A DNA stretch of 64,000 bases from Rhodospirillales bacterium (GCA_025352565.1 JANXTF010000034.1:1-64000), one strand, 5' to 3'; positions 8,015 to 16,740 are shown, numbered from the stretch's first letter. Notes: a model not told the origin generated them from the sequence alone. Program-made: numbers and translations.

Positions 8015-11000
8015 ATGGGTGAAATTTTCAAGGCCGAGAAACCGCGCGCCACCATGGCCCATACCGGCGAACGCCTCAGCGCCGGCCATTCGCTCGAAAC
8101 CGAGGTCGAACATTTCCACCGCTACTACATGGCGCGGCATTTCTGCCGCGACATGCGCGTGCTCGATATCGCGTCGGGCGAAGGCTACGGCTCGGCTTTG
8201 ATTGCCCAGGTTGCGTCATCGGTCATCGGCGTGGACGTCGATCAGGCCGCCGTCGATCACGCGTCCATCAGCTACGTGCGCGGCAACCTCAGCTTCCGCC
8301 AAGGCTCGGCCACCGACATCCCGGTCGATGACTGCTCGATCGACGTGCTGGTCTCGTTCGAGACGCTGGAGCATTTCGTCGACCATGACCGCTTCATGTC
8401 CGAGGCGCGGCGCATCCTGCGTCCGGGCGGAAAGCTCATTCTCAGCACGCCCGACCGCGACATCTTCTCCCCCGTCGGCGCGCCCGCGACCGAGTTCCAC
8501 GTCCACGAACTCACCCGCGTCGAGTTCGCGACGCTCCTGTCGCGCTACTTTGCCAACTGCGCGTTCTTCTCCCAGCGCGTCATGGTCGGTTCCGCCATCC
8601 TGCGTGACGACGGTGACCCCGCGCGCGTGCCGCCGATGGTGTTCGAACGGCGTGGCGACACGCATATCGAAATGTGCGAGGGCATCCCGCGCGCCCGCTA
8701 CCGGCTCTGCGTGGCGTCCGACGCCAACGACGATCTGATCGCTGGCGGCCTGTTCATCGACACCAGCAATCTTGCCGACCCGACCGGGCGCACCGGCAGC
8801 CTCGAACGCGAGTTGCAGCGCACGCGCGACGAACATCGGCGCGACACGGAGACGATCCAGCGCGAGCACGACGCGCTCGTCCAGCGTATCGATCGCGACC
8901 GCACGGAACAGGTCACCGAGATCGATCGCCGGCATGGCGAGGAACTGGCGGCGGCGCACACGCAACGCGAAGACATCGCGGCGCTGCGCGCGTCCGAAGG
9001 CGAGCTTGAGGCCGCGCTGCGCCAAGCCTCCCAGCGCATCGCCGCTGTGGAACAGCAGGGTCGGGATGCGCGCTCCGATGCCGAGCAGGTAAAGGGACGA
9101 CTGGCGGAGGCGACGGCTTCCCTGGCCCATGCCCGCGCCGAGCTTGCCTCCGGCGCCTGGCGCGAACGCCAGTTGCACGCTCGTCAAGCTGAATTGGCGG
9201 CGCAAGTGGCGGCGCAAGTGGCGGCACAAGCCGGGGTCGCGCAGTCGCTACGGCAAGTCACCGCCGCGCATGACGCGGTCCTGCGGTCCGGCTCGTGGCG
9301 CCTTCTCGCACGTGCGCAGCGCGTCGCCACCCGCTTCCCGCGCGCGGCGCGCGCCGCGCGCACCGGGGCCAAGCTCGCCTTCTGGACCGCGACGCTGCAA
9401 CTCCGCCGCCGCACCCGCGCCCGTCGCCAGGCTCACGCCGACGGGGCGATCCTTGCCGCGACGCCTCTGTTCGATCGCGCGTGGTATCTGACCCGCTACA
9501 AGGAGGTCGCTGCCGCCGGCATCGATCCGGTGATGCATTACCACTGGACCGGCGCCGCGGTCGGCTACAACCCGCACCCGTTGTTCGATACCGCGTGGTA
9601 TCTCGCGACCTACCCGGCGGTCGGCCGCGCCGGAGAGAATCCGCTTGCGCACTATATCCGCACCGGAAATGCCGCGGGCCACGATCCGCATCCGCTGTTT
9701 GACAGCGCCTGCTACCTCGGCGGCCATCCCCGCCCCACGTCGGGCACGGTGCTCGAACACTATCTCGCGCATACCGGCACGCCGCTTTCCCCGAACGCGA
9801 TGTTCGACCCGAACATGTATCTGGCGGAATACCCCGCCGCGCGCGTTGCCGGCGCGGATGCGCTGCTGCACTACGTCACGGCCGGGGCCGACCTCGGCTT
9901 CGCGCCGCATCCGCTGTTCGATGCAAGGTGGTACGCCACGCGCTACCCTGGCTCCGCCGATTTCCCGGCGGACCCCGCCATCCGGGCCCTCGGGCATTTT
10001 CTGCGCGTGGGCCTCGCGGCCGGCAATTATCCCAGCGTTTTGCTGGAAAAGTGCGAAGTCGCGTTCTGGCCGGGCATGAAGTTCGCGTTCCCCGAAACCG
10101 AATCGCCCGATGTTTCGATCGTCATTCCCGCCTACGCCCATCTGCACGAAACGTTTCGCTGCCTCTGCGCGGTGCTGTGGCGCACCGGCTCCTTGTCGTA
10201 TGAGGTGATCCTGGCGGACGACAAGCCGGATGCGGCCATCGTGCCCATGCTCGCGCAATTCACCCGCCTTCGCACGCGCATCAACCACACCAATCTCGGC
10301 TTTCTCCGCAATTGCAACGAAGCCGCCAGGATCGCGCGCGGGCGCCATCTGCTGTTCCTCAACAACGACACCGAGGTCGGCGCCGACTGGCTGGCCCCCA
10401 TGCTCCGCATCGCCGACCGCGGCCCCGCTGTCGGCATGGTCGGCTGCAAGCTGCTGAACGCGGACGGCACCATCCAGGAAGCCGGCGGCATCTTCCGCAA
10501 CGATGGCTGGGGCGAACCCTACGGGCGCGGTGACGATGCCACGCACGGCGAATACAATTTCGTCCGCGATGTCGATTGCGTCACCGGGGCCTGCTTCCTT
10601 GTGCCACGCCAGCACTGGCTTGCCGTCGGCGGCTTCGACGACGGCTACGCCCCGGCCTTCTACGAGGAATTCGACCTCGCCGTCGCACTCCAGGAGGCCG
10701 GGCTGCGCGTGGTGTACCAGCCTGCCAGCGAAGTGACGCACCATGGCAGCGCCTCTTACGGCACCGAGATGCGCGACCGGCAATCCTCGATCAACCATCG
10801 ACGCTTCCGCCGCAAATGGGCGCGCTATCTCACAACGCGCCCGCTCGCCAGCGATGGCCTGTTCACCGCGCGCGACAGCCGCCACTACGCGGGCGTGGCT
10901 TTGGTGATCGACGACAAAGTGCCGGAACATGATCGCCACGCGGGCGGATTGACGCTGCACCAATACGTGACCTTGCTGCACGATCTCGGCCTCAAGGTGG

Positions 11001-11998
11001 TCTATTGCCCCGCGGATCTCGCGGCGAGCCAACCCTACACGGGCGCCTTGCAGCAACGCGGGATCGAGGTGGTGCTGGCGCCCGACACCATGCAGGCCTG
11101 GCTCAGCCGCAACGGCCGCCATGTCGATCGCGTGTGGATCGCGCGCCCCTCCATCGCGTCCGCATGGATCGAGGCGCTGCGGCGCGAAACCGGCGCCCCG
11201 ATTCTGTATTACACGCACGACCTGCATTATCTGCGCGAGATGCGCCGCTTCGAGCTTGAGGGCGATTGGTGGGCGCGCGAGGAATCCACGCGACTGAAGC
11301 GCGTCGAGTTCGATATCTTCGCCCGTGCCGACGTGGTGATGAGCCCGAGCGGCGAGGAAGCCGCCATCGTCCGCCGCGAGGTGCCGACCGCGACCGTGCG
11401 CGCCATCCCGCCCTATCTGTTCGCCTCATCCGACAACCCGCCCCCGCCGCTCACCGCCGAGGATTTCGCCGCCCGCCGCGACATCGTTTTCGTCGGAGGC
11501 TACGATCATCCGCCGAACGTCGATGCCGCCATCTGGCTTGCGGACGAAATTTTCCCGCTGATCCAGGCCCGCGTGCCACAGGCGCGGCTGGTGATCCTCG
11601 GCAATCGCCCGCCGCCTTCAGTGACGGCGCTGGCCAGCGACCACGTGCGGATCACCGGCTACGTGGCCGACCTGGCCCCCTACTACGCCGATGCCCGCAT
11701 GTCGCTGAGCCCGCTGCGCTACGGCGCCGGAGTCAAGGGCAAGGTCGTCGGCAGCCTCCAGGCGGGCGTTCCCGTCGTCACCACGCCGATCGGCAGCGAA
11801 GGCATCGGCCTGCGTGACGGAGAGGACGCGCTGATCGGCAACACCGCCGCCGAAATCGCGGCGTGCGCGATCCGGCTGTTCGAGGACCCCGAACTCTGCG
11901 CCCGCCTCGCCGCGTCAGGCGAGGCGGTGGTGCGGGAGAGGTTCTCGATCGAGGGAGCGACCAAAGCGATGCGCGCGTTATTCGGGCTGGACGGTTAG
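8015..11998 (+). CDS. Methyltransferase / coiled coil / repeat / GT2 / GT4 fusion protein
   Basis: A 1327-residue multi-domain protein. Residues 1-225 are a class I SAM methyltransferase (motif I VLDIASGEGYGSALIA). Residues about 260-430 are charged and heptad-like, a coiled coil. Residues about 480-675 hold five repeats of about 38 residues built on FDxxWYLxxYPxVxxAG and HYxxxGxxxGxxPHPLFD. Residues about 698-940 form a GT2 domain (DVSIVIPAYAHLHETFRCL, LLFLNNDTEVGADW). Residues about 960-1327 form a GT4-like domain (DIVFVGGYDHPPNVDAAIWL and a C-terminal GAGVKGKVVGSLQAGVPVV). It is likely a cytoplasmic processive polymer synthase/capping enzyme for the surface glycan of this operon. Which activities are live is not provable from sequence. 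An alternative start is the ATG at 8054. Confidence 0.85.
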   Translation: MGEIFKAEKPRATMAHTGERLSAGHSLETEVEHFHRYYMARHFCRDMRVLDIASGEGYGSALIAQVASSVIGVDVDQAAVDHASISYVRGNLSFRQGSATDIPVDDCSIDVLVSFETLEHFVDHDRFMSEARRILRPGGKLILSTPDRDIFSPVGAPATEFHVHELTRVEFATLLSRYFANCAFFSQRVMVGSAILRDDGDPARVPPMVFERRGDTHIEMCEGIPRARYRLCVASDANDDLIAGGLFIDTSNLADPTGRTGSLERELQRTRDEHRRDTETIQREHDALVQRIDRDRTEQVTEIDRRHGEELAAAHTQREDIAALRASEGELEAALRQASQRIAAVEQQGRDARSDAEQVKGRLAEATASLAHARAELASGAWRERQLHARQAELAAQVAAQVAAQAGVAQSLRQVTAAHDAVLRSGSWRLLARAQRVATRFPRAARAARTGAKLAFWTATLQLRRRTRARRQAHADGAILAATPLFDRAWYLTRYKEVAAAGIDPVMHYHWTGAAVGYNPHPLFDTAWYLATYPAVGRAGENPLAHYIRTGNAAGHDPHPLFDSACYLGGHPRPTSGTVLEHYLAHTGTPLSPNAMFDPNMYLAEYPAARVAGADALLHYVTAGADLGFAPHPLFDARWYATRYPGSADFPADPAIRALGHFLRVGLAAGNYPSVLLEKCEVAFWPGMKFAFPETESPDVSIVIPAYAHLHETFRCLCAVLWRTGSLSYEVILADDKPDAAIVPMLAQFTRLRTRINHTNLGFLRNCNEAARIARGRHLLFLNNDTEVGADWLAPMLRIADRGPAVGMVGCKLLNADGTIQEAGGIFRNDGWGEPYGRGDDATHGEYNFVRDVDCVTGACFLVPRQHWLAVGGFDDGYAPAFYEEFDLAVALQEAGLRVVYQPASEVTHHGSASYGTEMRDRQSSINHRRFRRKWARYLTTRPLASDGLFTARDSRHYAGVALVIDDKVPEHDRHAGGLTLHQYVTLLHDLGLKVVYCPADLAASQPYTGALQQRGIEVVLAPDTMQAWLSRNGRHVDRVWIARPSIASAWIEALRRETGAPILYYTHDLHYLREMRRFELEGDWWAREESTRLKRVEFDIFARADVVMSPSGEEAAIVRREVPTATVRAIPPYLFASSDNPPPPLTAEDFAARRDIVFVGGYDHPPNVDAAIWLADEIFPLIQARVPQARLVILGNRPPPSVTALASDHVRITGYVADLAPYYADARMSLSPLRYGAGVKGKVVGSLQAGVPVVTTPIGSEGIGLRDGEDALIGNTAAEIAACAIRLFEDPELCARLAASGEAVVRERFSIEGATKAMRALFGLDG

Positions 11999-12054
11999 TG
12001 TCCGTTGGTAAATAACTGAATCAGTTGGTATCGCGTACGAACTCCTCCACGTCA

Positions 12055-12074
12055 TGGTCCGCGAAGGCGGACCA
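12055..12074. repeat. REP-like palindrome, second copy
   Basis: A perfect 8-bp stem TGGTCCGC / GCGGACCA with loop GAAG, preceded by GTCA. It is a variant of the element at 24-41. It lies in the convergent gap between the giant glycosyltransferase gene and the aminotransferase gene. No T-run follows on either strand, so it is better read as a REP-type structure than as an intrinsic terminator, though it may stabilise both 3-prime ends. Confidence 0.6.
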
Positions 12075-12128
12075 AGACGGGATGATGCGACTGTGCGAAT
12101 CCTGAAGCGATTGATTGTCATCGAACCC

Positions 12129-13511
12129 TTACCCAAACTCGCCCTCCGCGCGCAACATCCGCACCGCTTCGCGGAACGCCGCGACCGCTTCGGCAACGTC
12201 CGCCGGCGTGTGCGTCGCCGACAGAAAGCCGCCGATACGCCCGTTCACATCGACTCCCTGGACCAGCAGCGCCAGACGCAGCTGACGCAGCAAGGCCTCC
12301 GGTTGGGCCTTCAACTCCTTCATCCCGTACGAATACATATCGAAATTTGTGGGATCGATGTCATGTTCATGGGCATTCATGAACAGGTGAAACCCCGAGA
12401 AGGTGCCATACGCCGCCCATGGCACGCCTTCCTCCACGAACATCGCGTTCAACCCATCGCGGAAACGCCCTGCCATCTCGATCGCCACGTCGCAGGCATC
12501 CGTCTCCGCCAGAATCCCCAGCGCCGCGATGCCGGCCGCGGCCGACACCGGATTGGCGTTGAACGTGCCCGGATGGCCGATCTTCTCGCGGCCGGCCCGC
12601 GCACTCGCCGCGAAGTCCAGGTGGTCGAGCACGTCCCGCCGCCCCGCCACCGCCGCACCCGGCATCCCGCCCGCCACGATCTTGGCAAACGTCGAAAGAT
12701 CCGGCCGCACCCCGAACGCCATCTGCGCGCCGCCGCGCGAGACACGAAACCCCGTGATCACCTCGTCGAATATCAACAGCGCACCCGCCGCCTCGGTCAC
12801 GCGCCGCAGGTCGTGCAGGAACTCCGGTCGCACCGGAACCTGTCCGAAGCTGGCACCCGTGGGCTCGATCAACACGGCGGCGACCTCATGCGCGCGCAAC
12901 GCCGCCTCCACCGCCGCGAGATCGCCCGGCGGCACCAGCACGGCACGCTCGGCCACGCCCACCAGCACGCCCGGCGTCGGCGAGCCGTCGAAATGGTTGG
13001 AGTAGCCGCTCGTCATGTGGTCGCTCCAGCCGTGGAAGTGGCCCTGGAATCGCACCAGCACCTCGCGCCCGGTGGCGGCGCGCGCGAGCCGCACCGCCAT
13101 CAGCGTGGCTTCCGTGCCGGACGACGTGAACCGCACCCGCTCGGCCGCCGGCACCAGGCTCTGGATGGCCCGCGCCCAGGCAATCTCGGCCGGATGGTTT
13201 GCGCCGAACTGCGTGCCCTCGCCCACGGCGGCGCGCACCGCCGCCACCACTGCGGGGTGCGAATGCCCCAGGATCAGCGCGCCATGGCCGCCGAAGAAGT
13301 CGATGTAGCGGTTGCCGTCCACATCCCATTTGTGCGGCCCGAAGGCGCGGGCGATGTAGGGCGAATACGGGTCCAGATACCGCGCGTCATGCGCGATCCC
13401 GCTTGGCAGCAACTCGGCCGCCTCGGCCGCGAATGCCGCCGAGCCGGGCGTGCGCTCACGATACGCGGCGGCGATGCGGGAATTGGTGCGAGCGGGGGCG
13501 GTCGCCGACAT
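12129..13511 (-). CDS. Class III PLP aminotransferase, glutamate-1-semialdehyde mutase-like
   Basis: A 460-residue fold-type I PLP enzyme of the class III aminotransferase family, closest in pattern to glutamate-1-semialdehyde aminomutase and beta-amino-acid transaminases. Visible motifs are the phosphate-binding FTSSGTEATLMAVRLARA, GHFHGWSDHM, the cofactor-binding DEVITGFRVS, and the Schiff-base lysine in STFAKIVAGGMPGAA. The start MSATAPARTNSRI at 13511 is favoured over an Arg-rich upstream extension. It is divergent from malonyl-CoA decarboxylase. A housekeeping hemL is unlikely in this context; a catabolic role such as beta-alanine or beta-amino-acid transamination feeding malonyl units would fit but is inference. 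Confidence 0.8.
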   Translation of the reverse strand: MSATAPARTNSRIAAAYRERTPGSAAFAAEAAELLPSGIAHDARYLDPYSPYIARAFGPHKWDVDGNRYIDFFGGHGALILGHSHPAVVAAVRAAVGEGTQFGANHPAEIAWARAIQSLVPAAERVRFTSSGTEATLMAVRLARAATGREVLVRFQGHFHGWSDHMTSGYSNHFDGSPTPGVLVGVAERAVLVPPGDLAAVEAALRAHEVAAVLIEPTGASFGQVPVRPEFLHDLRRVTEAAGALLIFDEVITGFRVSRGGAQMAFGVRPDLSTFAKIVAGGMPGAAVAGRRDVLDHLDFAASARAGREKIGHPGTFNANPVSAAAGIAALGILAETDACDVAIEMAGRFRDGLNAMFVEEGVPWAAYGTFSGFHLFMNAHEHDIDPTNFDMYSYGMKELKAQPEALLRQLRLALLVQGVDVNGRIGGFLSATHTPADVAEAVAAFREAVRMLRAEGEFG

Positions 13512-13629
13512 CGGGGGGGTCCTGAAACATTGCCGCGGGATAATGCCCCGCCGCGCGCGCGTTGCCAAAGGGAAGCCTCACGCGGCCGCGCATTTGGCGC
13601 TATGATCCATTCACCACGCAGGAGCCCCC

Positions 13630-15063
13630 ATGAGCGATGTGACCGCCCCGGCCATCCTTCCCGTCTCGTCTCCGGGCCTGTTCGACCGCGCCATCCGCCG
13701 TATCACGACCGCCTGGCGCGACATGGCGGCCGGCGTCGCGCGGGATGAGGACGACAGCATCGCGGCCCAGATGCGCGCCTGCCTCGCCGGTCGGGGCGGC
13801 GAGGTCAGCGCCCGCAACCGCGCGGCCAAGCTCGCGCAGACCTATCTCACGCTCGACGCTGCGGGCCGCACCGAATTCCTCCGCACGCTGGCCGGCTTCG
13901 ACAGCGACCCTGAAGCCGTGGGCGTCGCCTACGAGGCGGTCCGCGCCGCCGCCGACCGCGCCGCCCGTGCCACCGCCAAGGCGGAGCTTCGCCGCGTTCT
14001 CGAACCGCCCCGCCTGCGCCTGCTGACCCAGTTCACCACCATCCCCGACGGTGTGAAGTTCCTGGTCGATCTCAACGCCTTCATGCTGACCGCCAGGCGC
14101 GGCGGCAAACCGGACGCGATGCTGGCAGCCCTTGGCAGCGATCTGCGGAGCCTGCTCGCCAGCTGGTTCGACGTGGGCTTCCTCGAACTCCGCCGCATCG
14201 ACTGGTCGAGCTCTGCCGCCCTGCTGGAAAAGCTGGTCGGCTACGAGGCGGTCCACGAAATCCGCTCCTGGCGCGACCTGAAAAACCGTCTCGACAGCGA
14301 CCGTCGCTGCTACGCCTTCTTCCATCCCCGCATGCCCGACGAGCCGCTGATCTTTGTCGAGGTCGCGCTGGTAAACGGACTCGCGGGCAGCGTGCAAAAG
14401 CTGCTGGACCAGAAGGCGCCGGTGCTGGACCCGAAAACCACCGACACCGCGATCTTCTACTCGATCAGCAACTGCCAGCGCGGCCTCGCCGGAATCAGCT
14501 TCGGCAACTTCCTCATCAAGCGCGTGGTCGATGTGCTGAGCGCCGAGTTCCGCGGCATCAAGACCTTCGCGACCCTTTCGCCGATCCCAGGCTTCCGCCG
14601 CTGGCTCGACGCGCGGCTGGGCGAGAGCGACGGCAATTTGCTGTCGGAGGAGGAAAGCAGCGCGCTCCGCACCGCCGCCCCCGCCGACCTGCCGGCCGCG
14701 TCCGACGGCCGCGCCGCCCTCATGGCCATCCTCGCCCGCCGTGCCTGGTCCCGCGACCCGGTCATGCTGCGCGCCGTCGAGCCAGTACTGATCCGCCTCT
14801 GCGCCCGCTATCTGTTGGCGGAAAGCCGTGGCAAGCGGGCGCTCGATCCGGTCGCGCATTTCCACCTGTCGAACGGCGCCCGCGTCGAGCGCGTCAACAT
14901 GCTGGCCGACACGTCGGACAAGGGCTTCAAGGAAAGTGCCAGCCTGATGGTGAACTACCTGTACGATCCTGCGAAGATCGAGTCCTACCACGAAGAATAC
15001 GCCGGCGAAGGCCGCCGCAACGCATCCACCATCGTACGCAAATTATCCAGAGGCTCGAACTGA
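13630..15063 (+). CDS. matA: Malonyl-CoA decarboxylase
   Basis: A 477-residue enzyme converting malonyl-CoA to acetyl-CoA and CO2, cytoplasmic. The length and conserved blocks match the MCD family: the helical N-terminal half, FFHPRMPDEPLIFVEVAL, TFATLSPIPGFRRWL, and the C-terminal catalytic region with VAHFHLSNGARVERVN and a histidine-containing block. The ATG at 13630 is preceded by CAGGAG. In rhizobia matA lies with matB (malonyl-CoA synthetase) and matC (malonate carrier); neither is here. Instead a DUF3830 gene follows within a few bases and an aminotransferase gene is divergent. It may remove malonyl-CoA made from malonate semialdehyde or from acyl catabolism. Confidence 0.9.
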   Translation: MSDVTAPAILPVSSPGLFDRAIRRITTAWRDMAAGVARDEDDSIAAQMRACLAGRGGEVSARNRAAKLAQTYLTLDAAGRTEFLRTLAGFDSDPEAVGVAYEAVRAAADRAARATAKAELRRVLEPPRLRLLTQFTTIPDGVKFLVDLNAFMLTARRGGKPDAMLAALGSDLRSLLASWFDVGFLELRRIDWSSSAALLEKLVGYEAVHEIRSWRDLKNRLDSDRRCYAFFHPRMPDEPLIFVEVALVNGLAGSVQKLLDQKAPVLDPKTTDTAIFYSISNCQRGLAGISFGNFLIKRVVDVLSAEFRGIKTFATLSPIPGFRRWLDARLGESDGNLLSEEESSALRTAAPADLPAASDGRAALMAILARRAWSRDPVMLRAVEPVLIRLCARYLLAESRGKRALDPVAHFHLSNGARVERVNMLADTSDKGFKESASLMVNYLYDPAKIESYHEEYAGEGRRNASTIVRKLSRGSN

Positions 15064-15065
15064 GA

Positions 15066-15476
15066 ATGACCGACATCCGCATCAGCGCCGGCCCGTACGT
15101 TTTCGGCGCGCGCTTCGAGGAGGCCGCGTGCCCGCTAACCTGCGCCAGGTTCCGCACGCTGCTGCCCTATCGTGAGCGGATCATCCATGTCCGCTGGAGC
15201 GGCGAGGCCTGCTGGATACCCCTGGGGGAGCTCGACCTCGGCCTGGATTACGAGAACCACACCTCGTACCCCGCCCCCGGCCAGATCATCGTCTATCCCG
15301 GCGGCATCAGCGAGACCGAGATATTGCTCGCCTATGGCGGCGTCCGCTTCGCCAGCAAGGTCGGCCAACTCGCCGGCAACCATTTCCTGACCATCACCGA
15401 GGGCCTCGAGAACCTTGCCGCCCTGGGCAAGATGACGCTGTGGCAGGGCGCGCAGGAGATCGTCTTCGGAGTCTAG
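15066..15476 (+). CDS. DUF3830 family protein (cyclophilin-like fold)
   Basis: A 136-residue protein that I match to DUF3830. The pattern is an opening beta strand (IRISAGPYVFGARFEE), TCARFRTLLPYRERIIHVRWSGEACWIPLG, a glycine/proline-rich turn around PGQIIVYPGGISETEILLAYG, and a closing motif ending EIVFGV. The family is predicted to have a cyclophilin-like barrel and often sits beside transporters or amide/acid catabolic genes; its biochemical role is not established. It begins two bases after the malonyl-CoA decarboxylase stop, so the two are probably translated from one message. No signal peptide is seen. Confidence 0.7.
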   Translation: MTDIRISAGPYVFGARFEEAACPLTCARFRTLLPYRERIIHVRWSGEACWIPLGELDLGLDYENHTSYPAPGQIIVYPGGISETEILLAYGGVRFASKVGQLAGNHFLTITEGLENLAALGKMTLWQGAQEIVFGV

Positions 15477-15500
15477 TTTTCCGGGCCTGGCTTTCGGGGC

Positions 15501-15629
15501 CTAATGGTAGCCCAGCAGCCGGGCGCCCACGCACAACGTCACGATCAGGCCGAACAGCGTTCCGGCCTGAACCGCCGAGAGCGACCATTCCCATAAGGCG
15601 TTGGCGGGGTCGTTGCGATCGTCGTTCAT
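15501..15629 (-). CDS. Small single-span membrane protein (42 aa)
   Basis: A 42-residue ORF beginning MNDDRNDPANALWEWS, with one hydrophobic helix (AGTLFGLIVTLCVGARLL) and a short polar tail. An AAAGGTG ribosome binding site lies about nine bases upstream of the ATG. Its start codon overlaps the stop codon of the 11-codon ORF at 15626-15661 in an ATGA junction. The upstream DNA is strikingly AT-rich for this genome. Function is unknown; small one-helix proteins of this form are often stress-related or membrane-complex modulators. The good start signals and the clean helix argue that it is translated. Confidence 0.6.
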   Translation of the reverse strand: MNDDRNDPANALWEWSLSAVQAGTLFGLIVTLCVGARLLGYH

Positions 15630-15661
15630 GGTGAAACACCTTTTGATAACGTGATATACAT
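15626..15661 (-). CDS. Eleven-residue leader peptide ORF
   Basis: A minimal ORF, MYITLSKGVSP then stop, with a strong CAGGAG ribosome binding site six bases before its ATG at 15661. Its TGA overlaps the ATG of the 42-residue membrane protein (ATGA), a geometry typical of translational coupling. It could be a leader whose translation opens the downstream start, or it could represent the real translation entry for the transcript. I see no attenuator hairpin or run of a regulatory amino acid. Short ORFs can arise by chance, so translation needs proof. Confidence 0.4.
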   Translation of the reverse strand: MYITLSKGVSP

Positions 15662-15761
15662 AACGGTCTCCTGAATTAATGTAAATAGGGGCATCGCGTC
15701 GCGGCATTGACGCAGCCACCGGCGGGCGCGACGCTCCCGTGAAATCTCGAGGGCAACGTTC

Positions 15762-16724
15762 ATGCGGCTAATTTTCGCTGTCATTCTGGCGCTGTGCGCC
15801 GGTTCCGCCGCGCACGCGCAGTGGCCGGGCCGCATCGAGATTCTTCCAGTACAAAGCCGCACCCTCGCCGGCGACGAATTCCTGCGCGCCAACGCTCCTG
15901 GCAAGGACGTTCTGCTGGGTGGCGAACTTCGCTTGCCCCTCGGCGCCACGGGCAAGGTGCCGGCGGTCATTCTCATCCACGGCTCCGGCGGCATCGGCGC
16001 GGGGCCTGATTTCTGGGCACGCGCGTTCAACGAAGCCGGCATCGCCGCCTTCATCCTGGATTCCTTCTCGGGCAGGGGCATCGTCAGCACGGTCGAGGAC
16101 CAGGAGCAGCTAAATTCACTGGCCATGACTGTGGATTCCTATCGCGCACTGGACGTACTCGCCGCCCATCCCCGAATCCGGGCGGACAGGATCGCGGTCA
16201 TGGGCTTCTCCAAGGGCGCCGTTCCCGCGATCTATTCAGCCATGGATCGTTTCCGGACGGCTTATGGCGCGGCGTCGGGCGCGCGCTTCGCCGCCCATAT
16301 CGGCTTCTACACGCCCTGCAACGTGGAATACGACGGCGACACGAAGCTGGCGCCGGTGCCGATCCGCCTGTTCCACGGCATCAGCGACGACTACGTCAAC
16401 ATCGTACCGTGCCGCGCCTACATCACCCGACTGAAGGCGGCCGGCGTCGACGTTTCGCTCACCGAATACCCCGACAGCCAGCATGGCTTCGACAGCCCCG
16501 TCAGCCCAGCCCTGCTCGCGGTGCCCAAAGCACAGAGCACGCGGAACTGCCTGCTGAAGGAAGCCGCCAACGGCCAGGTGGTCGATGCGGCCACGGGCCA
16601 GACCTTCGGGGTCAAGACCAGCCCGTGCGTCGCGATCGGCGCGCATGTTGGACACAACGCGGACGCCACCGGCAAGGCGCGGACGGCGGTGCTGGCCTTC
16701 GCCCGCGAGGTGCTGGCCCGATAA
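15762..16724 (+). CDS. Secreted dienelactone hydrolase-family alpha/beta hydrolase
   Basis: A 320-residue alpha/beta hydrolase with a signal peptide (MRLIFAVILALCAGSAAHA) directing it to the periplasm. The oxyanion-hole region is AVILIHGSGGIG, the nucleophile elbow is GFSKGA with serine as nucleophile, the acid is in HGISDDYVN, and the catalytic histidine is in DSQHGFD. This matches the dienelactone hydrolase/YghX-like superfamily. GAGGG upstream of the ATG serves as ribosome binding site. The last 16 bases including the stop codon are tandemly duplicated directly downstream. The substrate is likely an ester but is not identifiable. It is transcribed divergently from the small membrane protein. 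Confidence 0.82.
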   Translation: MRLIFAVILALCAGSAAHAQWPGRIEILPVQSRTLAGDEFLRANAPGKDVLLGGELRLPLGATGKVPAVILIHGSGGIGAGPDFWARAFNEAGIAAFILDSFSGRGIVSTVEDQEQLNSLAMTVDSYRALDVLAAHPRIRADRIAVMGFSKGAVPAIYSAMDRFRTAYGAASGARFAAHIGFYTPCNVEYDGDTKLAPVPIRLFHGISDDYVNIVPCRAYITRLKAAGVDVSLTEYPDSQHGFDSPVSPALLAVPKAQSTRNCLLKEAANGQVVDAATGQTFGVKTSPCVAIGAHVGHNADATGKARTAVLAFAREVLAR

Positions 16725-16740
16725 GGTGCTGGCCCGATAA
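16709..16740 (+). repeat. 16-bp tandem duplication across a stop codon
   Basis: The sequence GGTGCTGGCCCGATAA at 16709-16724 is repeated perfectly at 16725-16740. The first copy encodes the last residues and TAA stop of the hydrolase gene; the second lies in the gap before the thioredoxin-fold gene. Because the first TAA is intact the protein is unaffected. It looks like a recent slipped-strand duplication, or an assembly artefact. Confidence 0.9.

Noticed and set aside
12129-13511. Housekeeping hemL (glutamate-1-semialdehyde aminomutase)
   Set aside because: Alphaproteobacteria normally make 5-aminolevulinate by HemA from glycine and succinyl-CoA, and the divergent malonyl-CoA decarboxylase suggests catabolism; a general aminotransferase call is safer.
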